Under the pieces are notes generated by a model, which had not been told where the DNA came from, ran no database searches, and saw only the letters and a program-made list of their open reading frames with translations. From Acridotheres tristis (Eukaryota > Chordata > Aves > Passeriformes > Sturnidae), in contig CM072887.1 of assembly GCA_037013685.1 (NCBI GenBank), forward strand, positions 95,376,347-95,440,346: 64,000 bases of DNA, written 5' to 3'. The position numbers and the translations under genes are program-made. Positions within the stretch are counted from its first letter, which is position 1. The number at the start of each line of letters is the position of its first letter. Shown here piece by piece: positions 26,645-38,659 of the stretch.

Positions 26645-26745
26645 CAGCTTAGTTATTCCCCATGCTGCAAACTTCCCAAGGTTACACAGTGGACTGGTAG
26701 CAGGGGCTGGCATAAAACTTTGGACCTGCTCACCCTGAGCTGGTG
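26645..26745 (-). mobile_element. Probable MIR SINE relic
   Basis: The plus strand reads AACTTCCCAAGGTTACACAG and then GTAGCAGGGGCTGGCATAAA. This matches the reverse complement of a MIR, where a CTTGCCCAAGGTCACACAGC segment is followed by a GGCAGAGCTGGGATTCGAAC segment. About 70 bp align by eye. Confidence 0.5.
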
Positions 26746-29700
26746 TTAGAGAATGATGCTACATCTTAAAGCATTTAAGAAATGTTAAATGTTAATTTTG
26801 TAGGACTGACTACATACTCTTTTTTCACCCTTTTTTCCCATCAAGTACTCTGCAGAGGTCAGTATATTTGACTTCTTTCATCCAAAAATACTAAACTTCC
26901 AAAAAACATTAGATGATAATTTTGGTTGTAATAAATCCAACCTATATTACTTCTCAATTAAAATCTGTGTTGACTTTGGGCTAGGACAGTATGGGAGACT
27001 AAACCTCCCAGTAGAAATGGCTTTGGATATATTGGGGAAACTTCAGATTTCCACAGATTTATCATAAGGCTATACATAATAGACCTATACATCTTGGACT
27101 ACACAAGAAAAGATTTTTGTTTTGTTTTGTTTTTTCTTAAACACTCTAAGAAGCATTTTTAAGTTATAAGTTTTTGACTGAAAAAAAATCTATTAAAATA
27201 GAGTTAGCAAAATTACCTTTCTCCTGCTAGCACAATTAAATGTATTTAAGCTTCAGCAGATTAATTTGAAAACTAGTGATCTTATTGTCAAAACAATTTC
27301 CAGTGTCACTGGCATCTGATCATGGGAAGAACAGGGCCTTATTCTTACTCACTATACACTGGAAGCAAATCCCTATTCAAAACCTCCCCCCACACTAGAT
27401 TCCATTTATTTTTCAGAATCAAATTCTACTTCATCTATGCTTCTGCTACATACATTTAATGGTTTATGCATTGCTTTTTAGTAAATAACACGTATTAAAT
27501 AACCATTCATTTCCAATATATAAAAGACCTCATCATTGCCATGTATATAAATAGAGGATGCATTTGTTGCCTTAGTTGCCTTTCTCAGCCTTTTCTGCAC
27601 CAGCATGTCCTGTAAATTAAGAGAATGTTCAATTAAAAACATTTTCTAGCTTTCCTGAGGTGGAAGATGTAGAAATCAATTCAATAGCTAGCTGGCTGAT
27701 TCAGCAAGAAATCAGCCAGCCTCCAGGAGTCCCTTTATAAATGTTTTCTTCTCTAATAAGGTAACAAACCAGAGAAATGTGACACACGGACTGGGAGATA
27801 GGGAGAGCTTATGCAGATCAGCTGCTCTGTTCCTGCAGGCTGCAACCCCTGATTTGATGCAATTTTTATTCTATACCTACTGCTGCCCAGTTAATTTGTC
27901 ATTAACATATATTGTGTGCTCAGAACTATTCATATATTGCAGCAGGGCCTTTAAATTATCTATGTTCCACAATGGAAAGTGCATTCAATTTCATACAATT
28001 CTTTTCAGTTTACAGTTTCATTTGCATGAGGCTTCATTATCTACATTTCAGTCACCACTTTAAAAAATTCGCACTGTAAAATTTTAAGAACTGATATAAA
28101 AAATCCAAACAAATGAAGTTGTGGTCATGAGAATACAGAAAAATTAGCTCCAGAAATAATTCTGCCAGTTGAAGAATACAGTGTATTATCTCAGTTTTCC
28201 TCTTTTCATCTTCCATATACCTTATATCCAGAAAAGGATTCCTACAAACAATAAAAAATAATGCAGTATTAAAATACTTAGACTGAAAGAGAATAAACAT
28301 GGGACCATAACACTGAAATAATGGCAATTTGAGAGTTTTACTTAACACAGTCTTGTTTTCACAACTATGTTTTACGAGTTAAAAGGAATTATTTATTCCT
28401 TTTTTGAAACACTTGTATCCTTAGTCAGTAAATTGAGCTCCTAGCATCCACCTTAGCCTGCTTTTCATTATAGTCTGTTTTTTTTTATTTAATATAAAAA
28501 TCCCACAACACTTAAACATATTAGATAAAATTTAGTCAATTTTTGTGTGTTCCTTTTGATTTAGTGAAGCAGGGGTGTCTGTATTACATCTGGCACTGCC
28601 ATTAAAATTTAACAGAGCCTCAAATGAAAGAGAACCATTTTCTGGCTTTTGATTAATTTCTCATTTGCCTAAAAAGTTACAAGCCTTTGTAGAAGCTATA
28701 AATCTGGCTAGAAGTGGTACTAGATTTTTTTCCCTTTTAGTCCACGAAAAAAAAAAAAAAAAAAAGCTGAGCCTCCTTTCACCTAAGTGTGTGCTTCAGC
28801 CATTGTGTTTCCTGAATTTGGAGCCATTTGGTACAGTGCTAATTTATTTTACTGACTGAGCACATGAATCCCCGCTTCAGAGGAGCACGGATGGTGCTTT
28901 GGCTCAGAGGGGAGCTTGCATAGCAAGTGGAAAAGGGGTATCACTCTGAATGATTAATTGTAGTCCTCAGAAGGGTCTTAGAATATGATCATTCTTTATA
29001 GAAAATTGGATTAAAATTTGACACTTCTACAATTTTTTTTCTTTGTAGTGAAATTTTCATTTTTCATCTGTTGGCCAAATAATTCCATGTGCAGTCATCC
29101 CTAAATTAATCTTGAATTAATTTTTAAATCCACTGTCCTCTAATATATAATTCAACATAAGAAAACCCAGAGCAGTCAATCTTTCATTAGACATGGGGTG
29201 AGAAAGGGTCAGCAGACACTCCTGCAGTACTAAAAATAAAGGCACCACATCTGGTATGGAATGATGTCTGGAATTGTAATGCATATGCATCCACTTACTC
29301 GTTCTGCTGAAAACACAAACTACGGAGTGGCTGCATGTTGAAACATGAACCAGTGTAATAGGAGCTTAAACCCTGGAACAGACTGTTTGTATATGTAGTT
29401 AGTTTATTAGCAAATGTGCAGGCCTGTAGAGTACAAGGACCATCGTTTCAAGCCGATCTGTCACACATTTAACAAGCTGTTTGTAATACAGTCCATTTCA
29501 GATATAAGAGAAAAATCTTTCCCTTAGGTACAAGAAATATACGATACTTTTAGCATATGGTGAGCTCTGGTTTTGCAGGTATCCTACATTAGAAACTGCT
29601 GTGACATGTTGGCTTAACTTTTTGTTTGTTCCCAAAAATCCTCCTTTCCTTTGTTCAACACTTTACTACAAAGCATATTATAGCGGATGTTAAAAATGAG

Positions 29701-30005
29701 ATTCTGTGCAACTTGTGTTCCTAATGTCAGGCACAGCCATGCTCACCGAGAATAAATCTAACCCTGGTGCAAACAGCTCACACTAAACCTACTTTATATA
29801 CCACAGCAGGGCTGAATGGGCAGGAATCAATAGCAGAGGGGCCTCCACTACCCAAGCACAGCTGTGCCTCTGTGCCTTTCCATCAAGGAGGAGCAAGATG
29901 CTAGGGTATCTCTCCAAAATGATACACGCTGTCAGCAACCAGCAGGGAGGTGGTGGGGAATAAACACCCTGCAGTGCCTGCACCATGCCTCAGCTTCTAG
30001 CTGGA
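26746..30005. other. Intergenic, no gene seen
   Basis: AT-rich DNA with an A19 run at 28747-28765 and a TTTTG run near 27117-27133. Unique sequence at 27880-28060 and 29300-29720 could be conserved non-coding DNA but shows no decisive feature. No exon or RNA gene was found. Confidence 0.5.
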
Positions 30006-30585
30006 TTTGCAAATGCTGCCTGGGATTCAGGGATTTTGTTTAGATGGAGCTGCCAATGCACCAGTGCTTCTTGATGTCATCTCCCTGCCGGCGGGTCCAG
30101 CTGGGCTCTGCCACAGCCTGGAGGCCACGAATGCCCACCCCATTGCAGTGCCTGACCTGCCCCCAAGAAACAAAGCACAGAGTCCCAGTGGAGAGGAAGA
30201 GGAGGGAAGGCTGCTTGCTCCATGCTGCCCAGCCTTGCTGGTGGGCAGCAGAGCCAGCCCCAGTGCAAGAGCAGCAGTAGGCACCCATGCACACCTTCCT
30301 CCTGGTGGAGGACTCCATGTGCTTCCCCATGGAAGGACAGGGTGGGAAGGATGCTTCCCCCAGCAAAGTCTCCATCTGATTCCTGCCTCACCTCCTTTGG
30401 GAGGAGGCGAGAGCTGGGCTCCACACTGTCCCTACTCCAGCATTTTCCCAGCTGCTGTCAGGCTGGCTTCAATGTATAAACTTTATTTAAGCCTTTCTGT
30501 CTGCCGTGGACAAATGCTGAGCAAGGAGGGCTGTAGTTTGCAGACTGTACCCAAGCTGGGTTATAATTCGAAACAGATTCAGTAA
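30006..30585. other. GC-rich patch with overlapping chance frames
   Basis: A 500-600 bp GC-richer patch in AT-rich surroundings. Frames are open at once on both strands and in several phases (for example plus 30007-30585, minus 30027-30424), which points to stop-codon scarcity and not to a gene. The plus 192-residue frame is rich in A/P/S/G, with no domain I recognise. It is not an obvious CpG island, since CpGs are sparse. A non-coding RNA exon is possible but unsupported. Confidence 0.45.
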
Positions 30586-32582
30586 TTGTGCTGTGTTTCA
30601 CCTCCAAGTCAGGAATTAAATCTCGCGCATGTCAGGTGTTAGTGGTTACAAGGAGACTTTCCAACCCCCGGAGGGAGCGCAGGGACCACAGATGCTGCAC
30701 AATACCCGGGGGGGCTTTCGTCCCCCAGGAGCAAAGAGAAACTCTTCATCCCAACTGGCAGGGCTCAAAGCTGTTTCCAGCACCAGCTGTACCCTGTTCT
30801 CTGCCTCTCTCCCTAGCAAAATCACTGAAAGGATTTAATCTTGAACCACATATTCCACAGTAAGTACTGGCCCTTGTCAACAGTTTCAGAGAAGTAGCCA
30901 AAGGCTGCCCAGCATGACTGTGTTAGTGGGAATATTTCCCTACATTTGAATGGGTATTGTCTCAGACCAGGAATGAACAAGCCTGTTCTGCTTCAAGTCC
31001 GTCCATCTGAGGACAGGGGGTCAGCTCTGGAAAGCTACAACACTGTGGAGCTGCTCCTCTTGTCCAGAGTCATTCTGTTTGTTGGCAGATGTCTTCCTCC
31101 AGATCCAGCCATGCAAGGGAATGAGATTTCTTCTCCCCAGTATCTCCCAGTAACTCTTTAAACCTGCCAGAGTTATTCCCCATAGTTTTGCTTGCAGAGC
31201 AGTTGGTTTTAACTTTCCTTAATCTGTTTCAGACAAAATCAAAGGGGTTTCACTCCCACAGATTCCACGGATGATTTGAGCAAGCCCAGGGTAAACTCTA
31301 TGACTTGCTTGTCTAGATCCAGAAGAGGATGTCTGTTCCCACTGCAAACTCCAAGAGCATGCAAGTTTTGCTCCTTTGTTACATTAATTCTAACTAAGTG
31401 AAAATAGGCAGGTACCCCAGTGAAAATTAACAAATGGTGGAAATATTAGAGAAGCGGGTTTGCATGCAATATCGACTCAGATCATGTGAACTGACCCACT
31501 AATCTGTTGCCATCCACATGTCACAGAAACTTGAAGGCTTCATACAGCTTTGATTACAAAAATATGCATTTTCTCTCATCATGGTGATTGAATGCAGAGG
31601 GAATGGGTTTGTCTTTAGGTTTGTTTATTTTTCTTTTTCAGGCATAATGAAGTTTTGAACAGTAAAATTGCTTTCTGCCTCTTCATAGCTCTTTGACTGT
31701 TTGAGTGAAAAAAAGACACACCAGAGAGTGCAGCACTGCAAAAAGGGAGAGGTATAAACACAGTAAAAAGCAACTTTAATGAGCATGCTTTAATATTAAA
31801 GGAAAAATGTGTTTTCACTTAAACTACCTGAAAATCCACAATGAATCCATTCAAGTTAGTGGCATTATTTACCATATGTTAAAGGTGAAGAATCTACTCT
31901 AGAAATGCTCTTCTAACTTAGTACTTTAAGTAAATAGCTACACTGTCCTGTGCTTCTCTAAATTTTTCAATACATCTTTCATTGCTTGAAGATGGCTGAT
32001 TATGAAAATTATACTTTTCCTTAAAACTGAAATCACACAATGAGTGTGATACACTTGATGCAACCTCTGAGAAATTTTTGGTGTTGAATTTTTCCCCATA
32101 GTTTTTAATATTTGCTTTGGGTATACAACTTCAACAAAAGGAATTGAAGCAACCATGAAAGGAGAGCAACTGAGGCAGAGATTATAAACAAAGCTGTCTC
32201 TCTAGGAGGGCTGCCAAGGCATAGGGAGGAGTCTGTATTCTTCAATTTGTTTATTTATATTAGTAAACACAATTTGACACTTGAGAATTTTTCTGTGCAA
32301 GTTGACAGCTATAAGAATATGGGACTATCATTCATGAGGGCCAAGTAAAACCACCCATACGTTTCTGAGACCCAAATACAGAAAAAGGGAAAAGTACTAA
32401 TGCTAGCAATTGAAAAGAACAGCTCATGAGAGGTCTTGATCTTGTGCTGAGAGCTCAGTAAACTTTGAGGGCCCATGAGAGAGGACAGGCAGAAGGTTGG
32501 AGCCATAACAAAAACTAAAGTTTTTCATGGTGTCGTCAGAAGGTCTTTCCTTTTCTATACATACATACGTAAACATTGGCGC

Positions 32583-32607
32583 TTTTTTTTTTTTTTTTTT
32601 TTTTTTT
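32583..32607. repeat. Homopolymer T25
   Basis: Uninterrupted run of 25 thymines. On the minus strand it is a poly(A), but no retrocopy or SINE body was recognised next to it. Confidence 0.95.
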
Positions 32608-33042
32608 AATTGCAGAGCTGTTTAGGGATGATGAGGAGAAACACTCTGACAAGGCAATTCATCTTATCTGCCTGTATGTTTAACTTGCCCATGCCATCTT
32701 TCATTTCAGCTCTAAGTGTCAAGCAACCATTATGTAGAAGTAATAAAACGGTCCTAGAAGGCATAACACTGCCTTTTGCTAGTCTTGTTTTTAGTTTCTG
32801 GTATTTTTTTTGTTCTTGAAATGCTTAAAATTACATTACCTTCCATAAATACCTGCAAGTTTTGGCTCTTAAAACAACCATGATTTCCATGGCATTTACC
32901 ATTTTTGGCAAAGTTGGCATTTGTTACGTGACTTTCTCCCAAACGGCCACAACAAAACTGAATTCTTTTAAATCACAGTCAAGTCAATCAGGGATCTGAG
33001 AGTGAGGGAAAATAAAGCAGCAGCCAAACAACACGTTGGTTC

Positions 33043-33095
33043 TTGCTTTTGCTAGGCTGACCAGACTAGCTTTTGCTAGTCTGACCAGAAACAGA
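33043..33095. repeat. Short tandem duplication, about 25-bp unit
   Basis: CTTTTGCTAGGCTGACCAGA is followed about 25 bp later by CTTTTGCTAGTCTGACCAGA. The single difference indicates a fairly recent local duplication. Confidence 0.8.
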
Positions 33096-35877
33096 CAGCA
33101 GGGGATAAGCTAAAGACTCTAGGTCTGGTTGAAACAATGATCATCTTGTTTTGCCCCATAACTGCACGGCAAATAAACAACAATGTGAGTACAGCCAATT
33201 CATATGCTGTCTAGTTTTGATTTATGAAAGCAATAACTGAGTGAACAAGGGGATTCAAACCCTTTGGTTTCTTTTTTAATTTTAGTTCCTTTCTGTTCTA
33301 TTTTAAGCTGAATTTGAAATAGTTTTCAGGGGTAAAAGCAGCAGGGGGACCCTCTTAGATCTTCATAAGAAGAGCAATACATAGCTTTTAGTTTTTGCCT
33401 TGTATGAGGACACATTTTTGCTTCTCCCTATGACTTGATTGAGACATTCTCCACAATATTATGTTAATACTATAATTTGGATCTTTACCTTTTAGATATT
33501 CAGTTGAGGGACTGACTTTTCAGACTAAGAACCCATGGCTCCAATTAGAGCTTATAGGAGCTATCTGTTCTCAGTGCTTCTGTAAATCAGCCTTATGACA
33601 GATCTGTGAAGCTAATTGCGGCTCTAAAATTCAAAACTACTTTACCATTTTTCAAAGGAGCTTTGGTAAACCCTCAATCCCTTAAGGAACTGCTTATGCT
33701 ATTTTACTGTTAATGAAAAGACTTACCAAAAAATAAAGTAAAAGTATTAATATTGTCCAGTCAAAGTAATATCTGTGAACATAGCTGATGTGCATTGAAA
33801 GAGTACAGACTAGATTTGTCATAGCCCTCAATTTTGTGTGTTCATTTAAATCACTGAAGATTTTAAATGCTATTGAAAGATAAAGCAGAGCATTCCTCAT
33901 CCACCCTGTGCTGCTCTAAGCTTTACACAAGATGTAAAGCAGCAGAAAACCTGACTCCATATGTGTATATGCAGTGCTCCAAATAATATGGAATGATGCT
34001 GATCTCAGCAAGAATCAGGCTGCCCAAGAACTGAGAGTGGCTGAGGAGGGAGGCATAGACACCCCTCTCAGAAAAGATCTGTGGTCTGTAGTTGGTACAA
34101 GGCTTTATGAATTCCCTGAGTAGCCACAAATTCCAGTTTTATGTCAGATTGAGATATTGGAGATCAGTGTCTGCTTCCTGCAGAGATGCCTGCAGTCAGC
34201 TGAGCAGCCTTATCTTCAGCAGTGGGTGCAGTCACCAGTGGGGCTCAGTCCCCTCCCAGCCCAGCAGCTGTATCTACATGGAGGCCACATAACCTTGGGG
34301 CACTGCCCCCAGTACAAGGGATGTTTCAGCTTCTGCTGGTTCAGGAGACTTGACTTTTATAGAAGCTAAGTACAACCAGCCAGCCTTGTTTTTCAGCTCT
34401 GAGGAGCCACATGCCTGTTTCCAAGCACTAGAGAAACTGGCAGCAAATGTGATGGGCTGGTAAAGTGCCTTGTGTACCTTGTCAAATAAAACGTGCCTCC
34501 AAAACCACATCTCTTCACAACAGTGCATCATGCTAGCTACAGAAGGTCACCTGTAGACAAACTCATTGCAAAGAATTACTGGATAATTTCTTAAGCAAAT
34601 ATTTTAATAGTTCTTTAAGCATAAAATTATTTTCTTCAAACCACAGCTGTGGGATGGGTAAAAATATATGTGGGTTTTAGTTACAAAGGGAAATAAGCCA
34701 GAAGGACTGTACAACAGCAAGTGAACTTAAAATCAACAGGGTTAAATAAGGGTAGAATTTGCCACATCATTGCACACCAATCCCCTTTCCATGGAGGCAA
34801 TTGATACAAACCTCATTCTATATGGAAGGATGTAAACCAGCATTTTGTGGAGAGCACTTTGAGGACCCCTAGCTCTTATGTGAAACGGAATATAAAGCTC
34901 AAACTCTGTATATACCTATTTTAAGAACAAATACATTAAAATATTAAAATATGTCCCCATCCAACAGTTTTTACTGATTACATGACATGTCAGTGTTGTA
35001 ATTTCAAACATTCAAAAATTATTAATTGGGTCTCCAACATTTCTGAGACTATTTAAATATCATTTTCTCTTTTAGGTTTTATCACTTTGTAACATTTGAT
35101 CCCCTAGAACATGGTTGTACTGGTTTTTCTTTTTGACTTCGGTAACAAAACATCTTTGGTGGTTTTTTTTTTGTTTGTTTGTTTGTGTTTTTTGTTTTGT
35201 TTTGTTTTTAATAATGTGCAGTGTAAGAGCCTTATGTAGATCTCAAGTGGAAGAGCTACTTCCACATATCACAAAACTTAGAATACAGTAACGAAATTTG
35301 GCAATACTATTTTATGATCAAGATATAGAGGTGTACTCATTTATGATGTGAACAGTATAATACAATCAGTTTTGTGCATGATCACAGTGGCTAGATTTTC
35401 ATGAGACCCCAGTTGAGGACCCATCAAGCCCGGCTGCACAGATGATTCCTGGAAAGTCTCATTTTGGGCAGTCTTAGCACACGCTCCTTCTTAATCTGTT
35501 TCCGGGGCTCAGTACCTTGCTCAACACAGAACGTTAATTTGCAGTCTAGCCTAGCACTGCCATTGAAGTTACTATCTATTAACAGTTATTACTTGTATCA
35601 CCTCACCACAGTAACAGTTATTTTCTGTTCTCAGTTGAATGAAATATCACGAGACACAAAATAACTTAGTGAGACTGACTGAATGGAATTTGTTGTCGCA
35701 ATCAGTGAATTCAAGTTTCAATAATATGAGGTTTAGGCTAAGGCAGATCAAAAAAATATCTAAGGAGTTATGGCACTCCATTGATAAATAGCAACACCAC
35801 CAGCAGCATCTGCAGCACTGGGTGAAAGCCTTGGTTTCTAGGCAAGGCCTCAGAAGAGTCAGACACTTCAAAACTAG

Positions 35878-36065
35878 ATTGGCCAAGCACTAGAACAGGC
35901 TCTGCAGGGAAGTGGTCAGAGCACCAAGCCTCATAGAGTTCAAAAAGCATTTGGACAACATTCTCAGACACATGGTGTGGTTTTGGGGGTGTTCTGTGCA
36001 GGGCTGGGAGCTGGACCTGATGATCCTGGTGGATTCCATCCAACTCAGGACACCCTATTTGAATC
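35878..36065 (+). mobile_element. 5'-truncated CR1 LINE 3' end
   Basis: The text AAGCACTAGAACAGGCTCTG continues into GGGAAGTGGTCAGAGCACCA and TTTGGACAACATTCTCAGAC. It ends with CTGGACCTGATGATCCTGGT and TTCCATCCAACTCAGGA. This is the CR1 3' region in sense orientation. It parallels 47060-47225 closely, so the two copies belong to related subfamilies. Confidence 0.85.
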
Positions 36066-38625
36066 AGTCTCCATTCATCCTAGACCTACCTTGTTCTGAC
36101 AGGTAGTACACACCACCACTGGTGAGCTCAGGTTGTCCTCAGCATCTGGTTGCTCATTACAGGATGACAAAAGATAATGCCACAACATACTTAGGCATTG
36201 GTTCTCTGGGTGACATACACATCTGGGGAGGTGACTGGAGCTGTCCTGCAGACAGCACTGACATTGGCAGTACGAGAATGCAGGTACATTGTCCTTGACA
36301 TCCTTATTTTTTTATTTATTGATAGTGCCATAGCACATGTGGCCTTGAAATCACAGTGGCCTCATGGACAGTTCAGCCACATCCTCATCTGCACCACAGT
36401 GCCAGCCAGGAGCATGTGTAGGGACTTCAGGACCCCTTAGCACTCCCTGTAAGATCAGGTCAACATTATATGGGAAATGTAATCAAGAGCAGTTGCTGTG
36501 TGCCTTGCTGCTCATGGGAGAAGGAGCAGCAGCCCTGTCCAATCCTTTTGGCTGAGCACTTACAAGGGGCACTCCAGGACCAATGCTGTCTGAGCAAAGC
36601 AGACATAACTTAACCATCAAGGTCATGATGACTTCTTAATTTTCTACCACATTCTCTTTTTGCATTCTTTAAAGTGCTATTATGTGTCTTGCCCCTATTC
36701 ATGAGAAATATTTTCGTATTGGAGAAAATAAAAACCTACATCACTAGGAAACAGGAGGTAGACTTCTCCCACTACCCATTCTGCCTACTTCCACATTAGT
36801 TTTAGTTCTCATATCTGAATATGGTAATCATTTGACTATTTGGATGTTAATAATGAGACAGGTTTCTTGTACTTCAGTGGACAAATGTAGGGAGCTAGTA
36901 CTAATCTGGCAGTGCTCATTATCTGCAACATCATATTAATAAAATCTAAGACAGATCTGAAAGCTGAATATCCTTTTTTAATTTGCAGTTACAGCTAGCA
37001 CAGAACTAAAAGTGTCAAGTTACAAATTCCAGGGCCTTATTTTTTCAAAGTGGGAATCTGTGTTTGGAATAACCAAATCACATTGAAAGATCATATTTTA
37101 AACTTTAGAGATAATTTTCAATACTATTTACAGTGAGCCTATGGTTCAAAGTTAAATATGATTTCGAAATCATACATTTAGTCAGGATGAAAACAGGCCT
37201 CTTATACCTCAGGTGCTCAGGTGCACCTTAGGATGCTCAGTTTCAGATGTTGAATAAAGCCATTGCTCTGAATGTGTCTACTTTATTGTCTGATATCTGT
37301 AGAGAGGAGTGGAAGTCCTGTAAGGTTTCTGGGAAAAAATTAAATTAATAAAATTAATTTTATTTATTTGAATTTGCTTAAACTTAGGCAGATTAGAAAT
37401 CTTTGAAGAAATGTAACAAACTGCATTAACTACATATAAAATAATACTCACTAATTTAAAATTATTACTTTAATTGATGTTTAGGTTTAGGTGCCAGTTA
37501 GGGGCCTCCATCTTTGCAGTATAAAGAAAGGAAATATCTCATTGGAATATCTTCTATGGTATAAGATTATTCATGTTATGGTTGGGCTTGGGCTGTAACC
37601 ATTTCTGCAGGGGCTACCTGATGGAAGAACTAGCTGTTCCTTTATTTGGTGACAGAAGAAGTAATGGAAAACTGTTTTCCAAAGTATAAATGCTGTCAGG
37701 AAGGGGCTGTGCTATCCAAGTGGTCCAGCACTGGATGGACAAACAGTGGGACTGATTTGAGTCCATCTGTGTATCTTTGTAGCAGAATGAACAGAGGAAG
37801 TCGAGGCAGACCAGATCTAGGGGATGCCTGGGATATGATGCTGAAGAGCAGCATTTGGGGCAAGTGCTATGTTGGTATTTGGGGGCAAACTTCCAGTTAG
37901 ACAAGGTTTAGAAATTTGGTTACAGAAAATGCATTCTGCTTTTTGATCCTTGTGATGTCCAAGGGCAAATGAGGGTTTAATCAACTCCATCACTGGCTTC
38001 TGATCACGCCTGCTACACCTAGATCAAAACGGAATATTATTGTGAACAATAAATTACATTTTTAGTTAAAAAGAATAAATAGAAATGTTTCAAGATGACT
38101 CCATTGTTCAGATGTCTTAATTTGCTATAGTGAAATCAAATTTTTTTTCTCCTTTTCTCTGAAAAAATGTGTGCATTGTGACACCACACAAACTCACAAA
38201 ATTCCTTCCTGGCATTCCTTTTCCTTTCTCTCTTCCCTTACAACTCAGAATATTCTGTGGTTCTGTGATTATCTTTTCTGCAAATCTTTTGAATGTACAA
38301 GACCTATAACAAAAATGTAGAAAAAATACCAGAAAGAGAACTTTTTTGTTTTTCCACATTCACAATGATCTGTTATTATTGCCAGTGTGATTGCCAGGAT
38401 TGTAGTGCTAGTTCTTTGTTACTTATAGAGAAGCTGATCAGATAAAGTTAAGAAAGATACACTAACATGAGCCTGGTACATAGATATTATAATAGCAATA
38501 ACAGTACACTTAAAACGTGTTTTTCATTCAAATATCAACTAGGGAAAAAGAGAGAACCTGGCTACTTTACTTTTTCTATGAAGACCAAATTTCTATGTCA
38601 TAGATTCAGAAGGTGCTTGTAAAAA

Positions 38626-38659
<34 letters not shown>

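Larger units (their letters stand above)
30586..35877. other. Intergenic, no gene seen
   Basis: AT-rich DNA with a T25 run (32583-32607), a short tandem duplication (33043-33095) and a GTTT-rich run (35171-35209). The frames at 34092-34531 occupy a modestly GC-richer stretch and are not recognised. No RNA gene was found. Confidence 0.5.

Noticed and set aside
30007..30585. 192-residue plus-strand frame as a gene
   Set aside because: Frames in four or more phases on both strands are open over the same stretch. No domain, splice context or start evidence was found.
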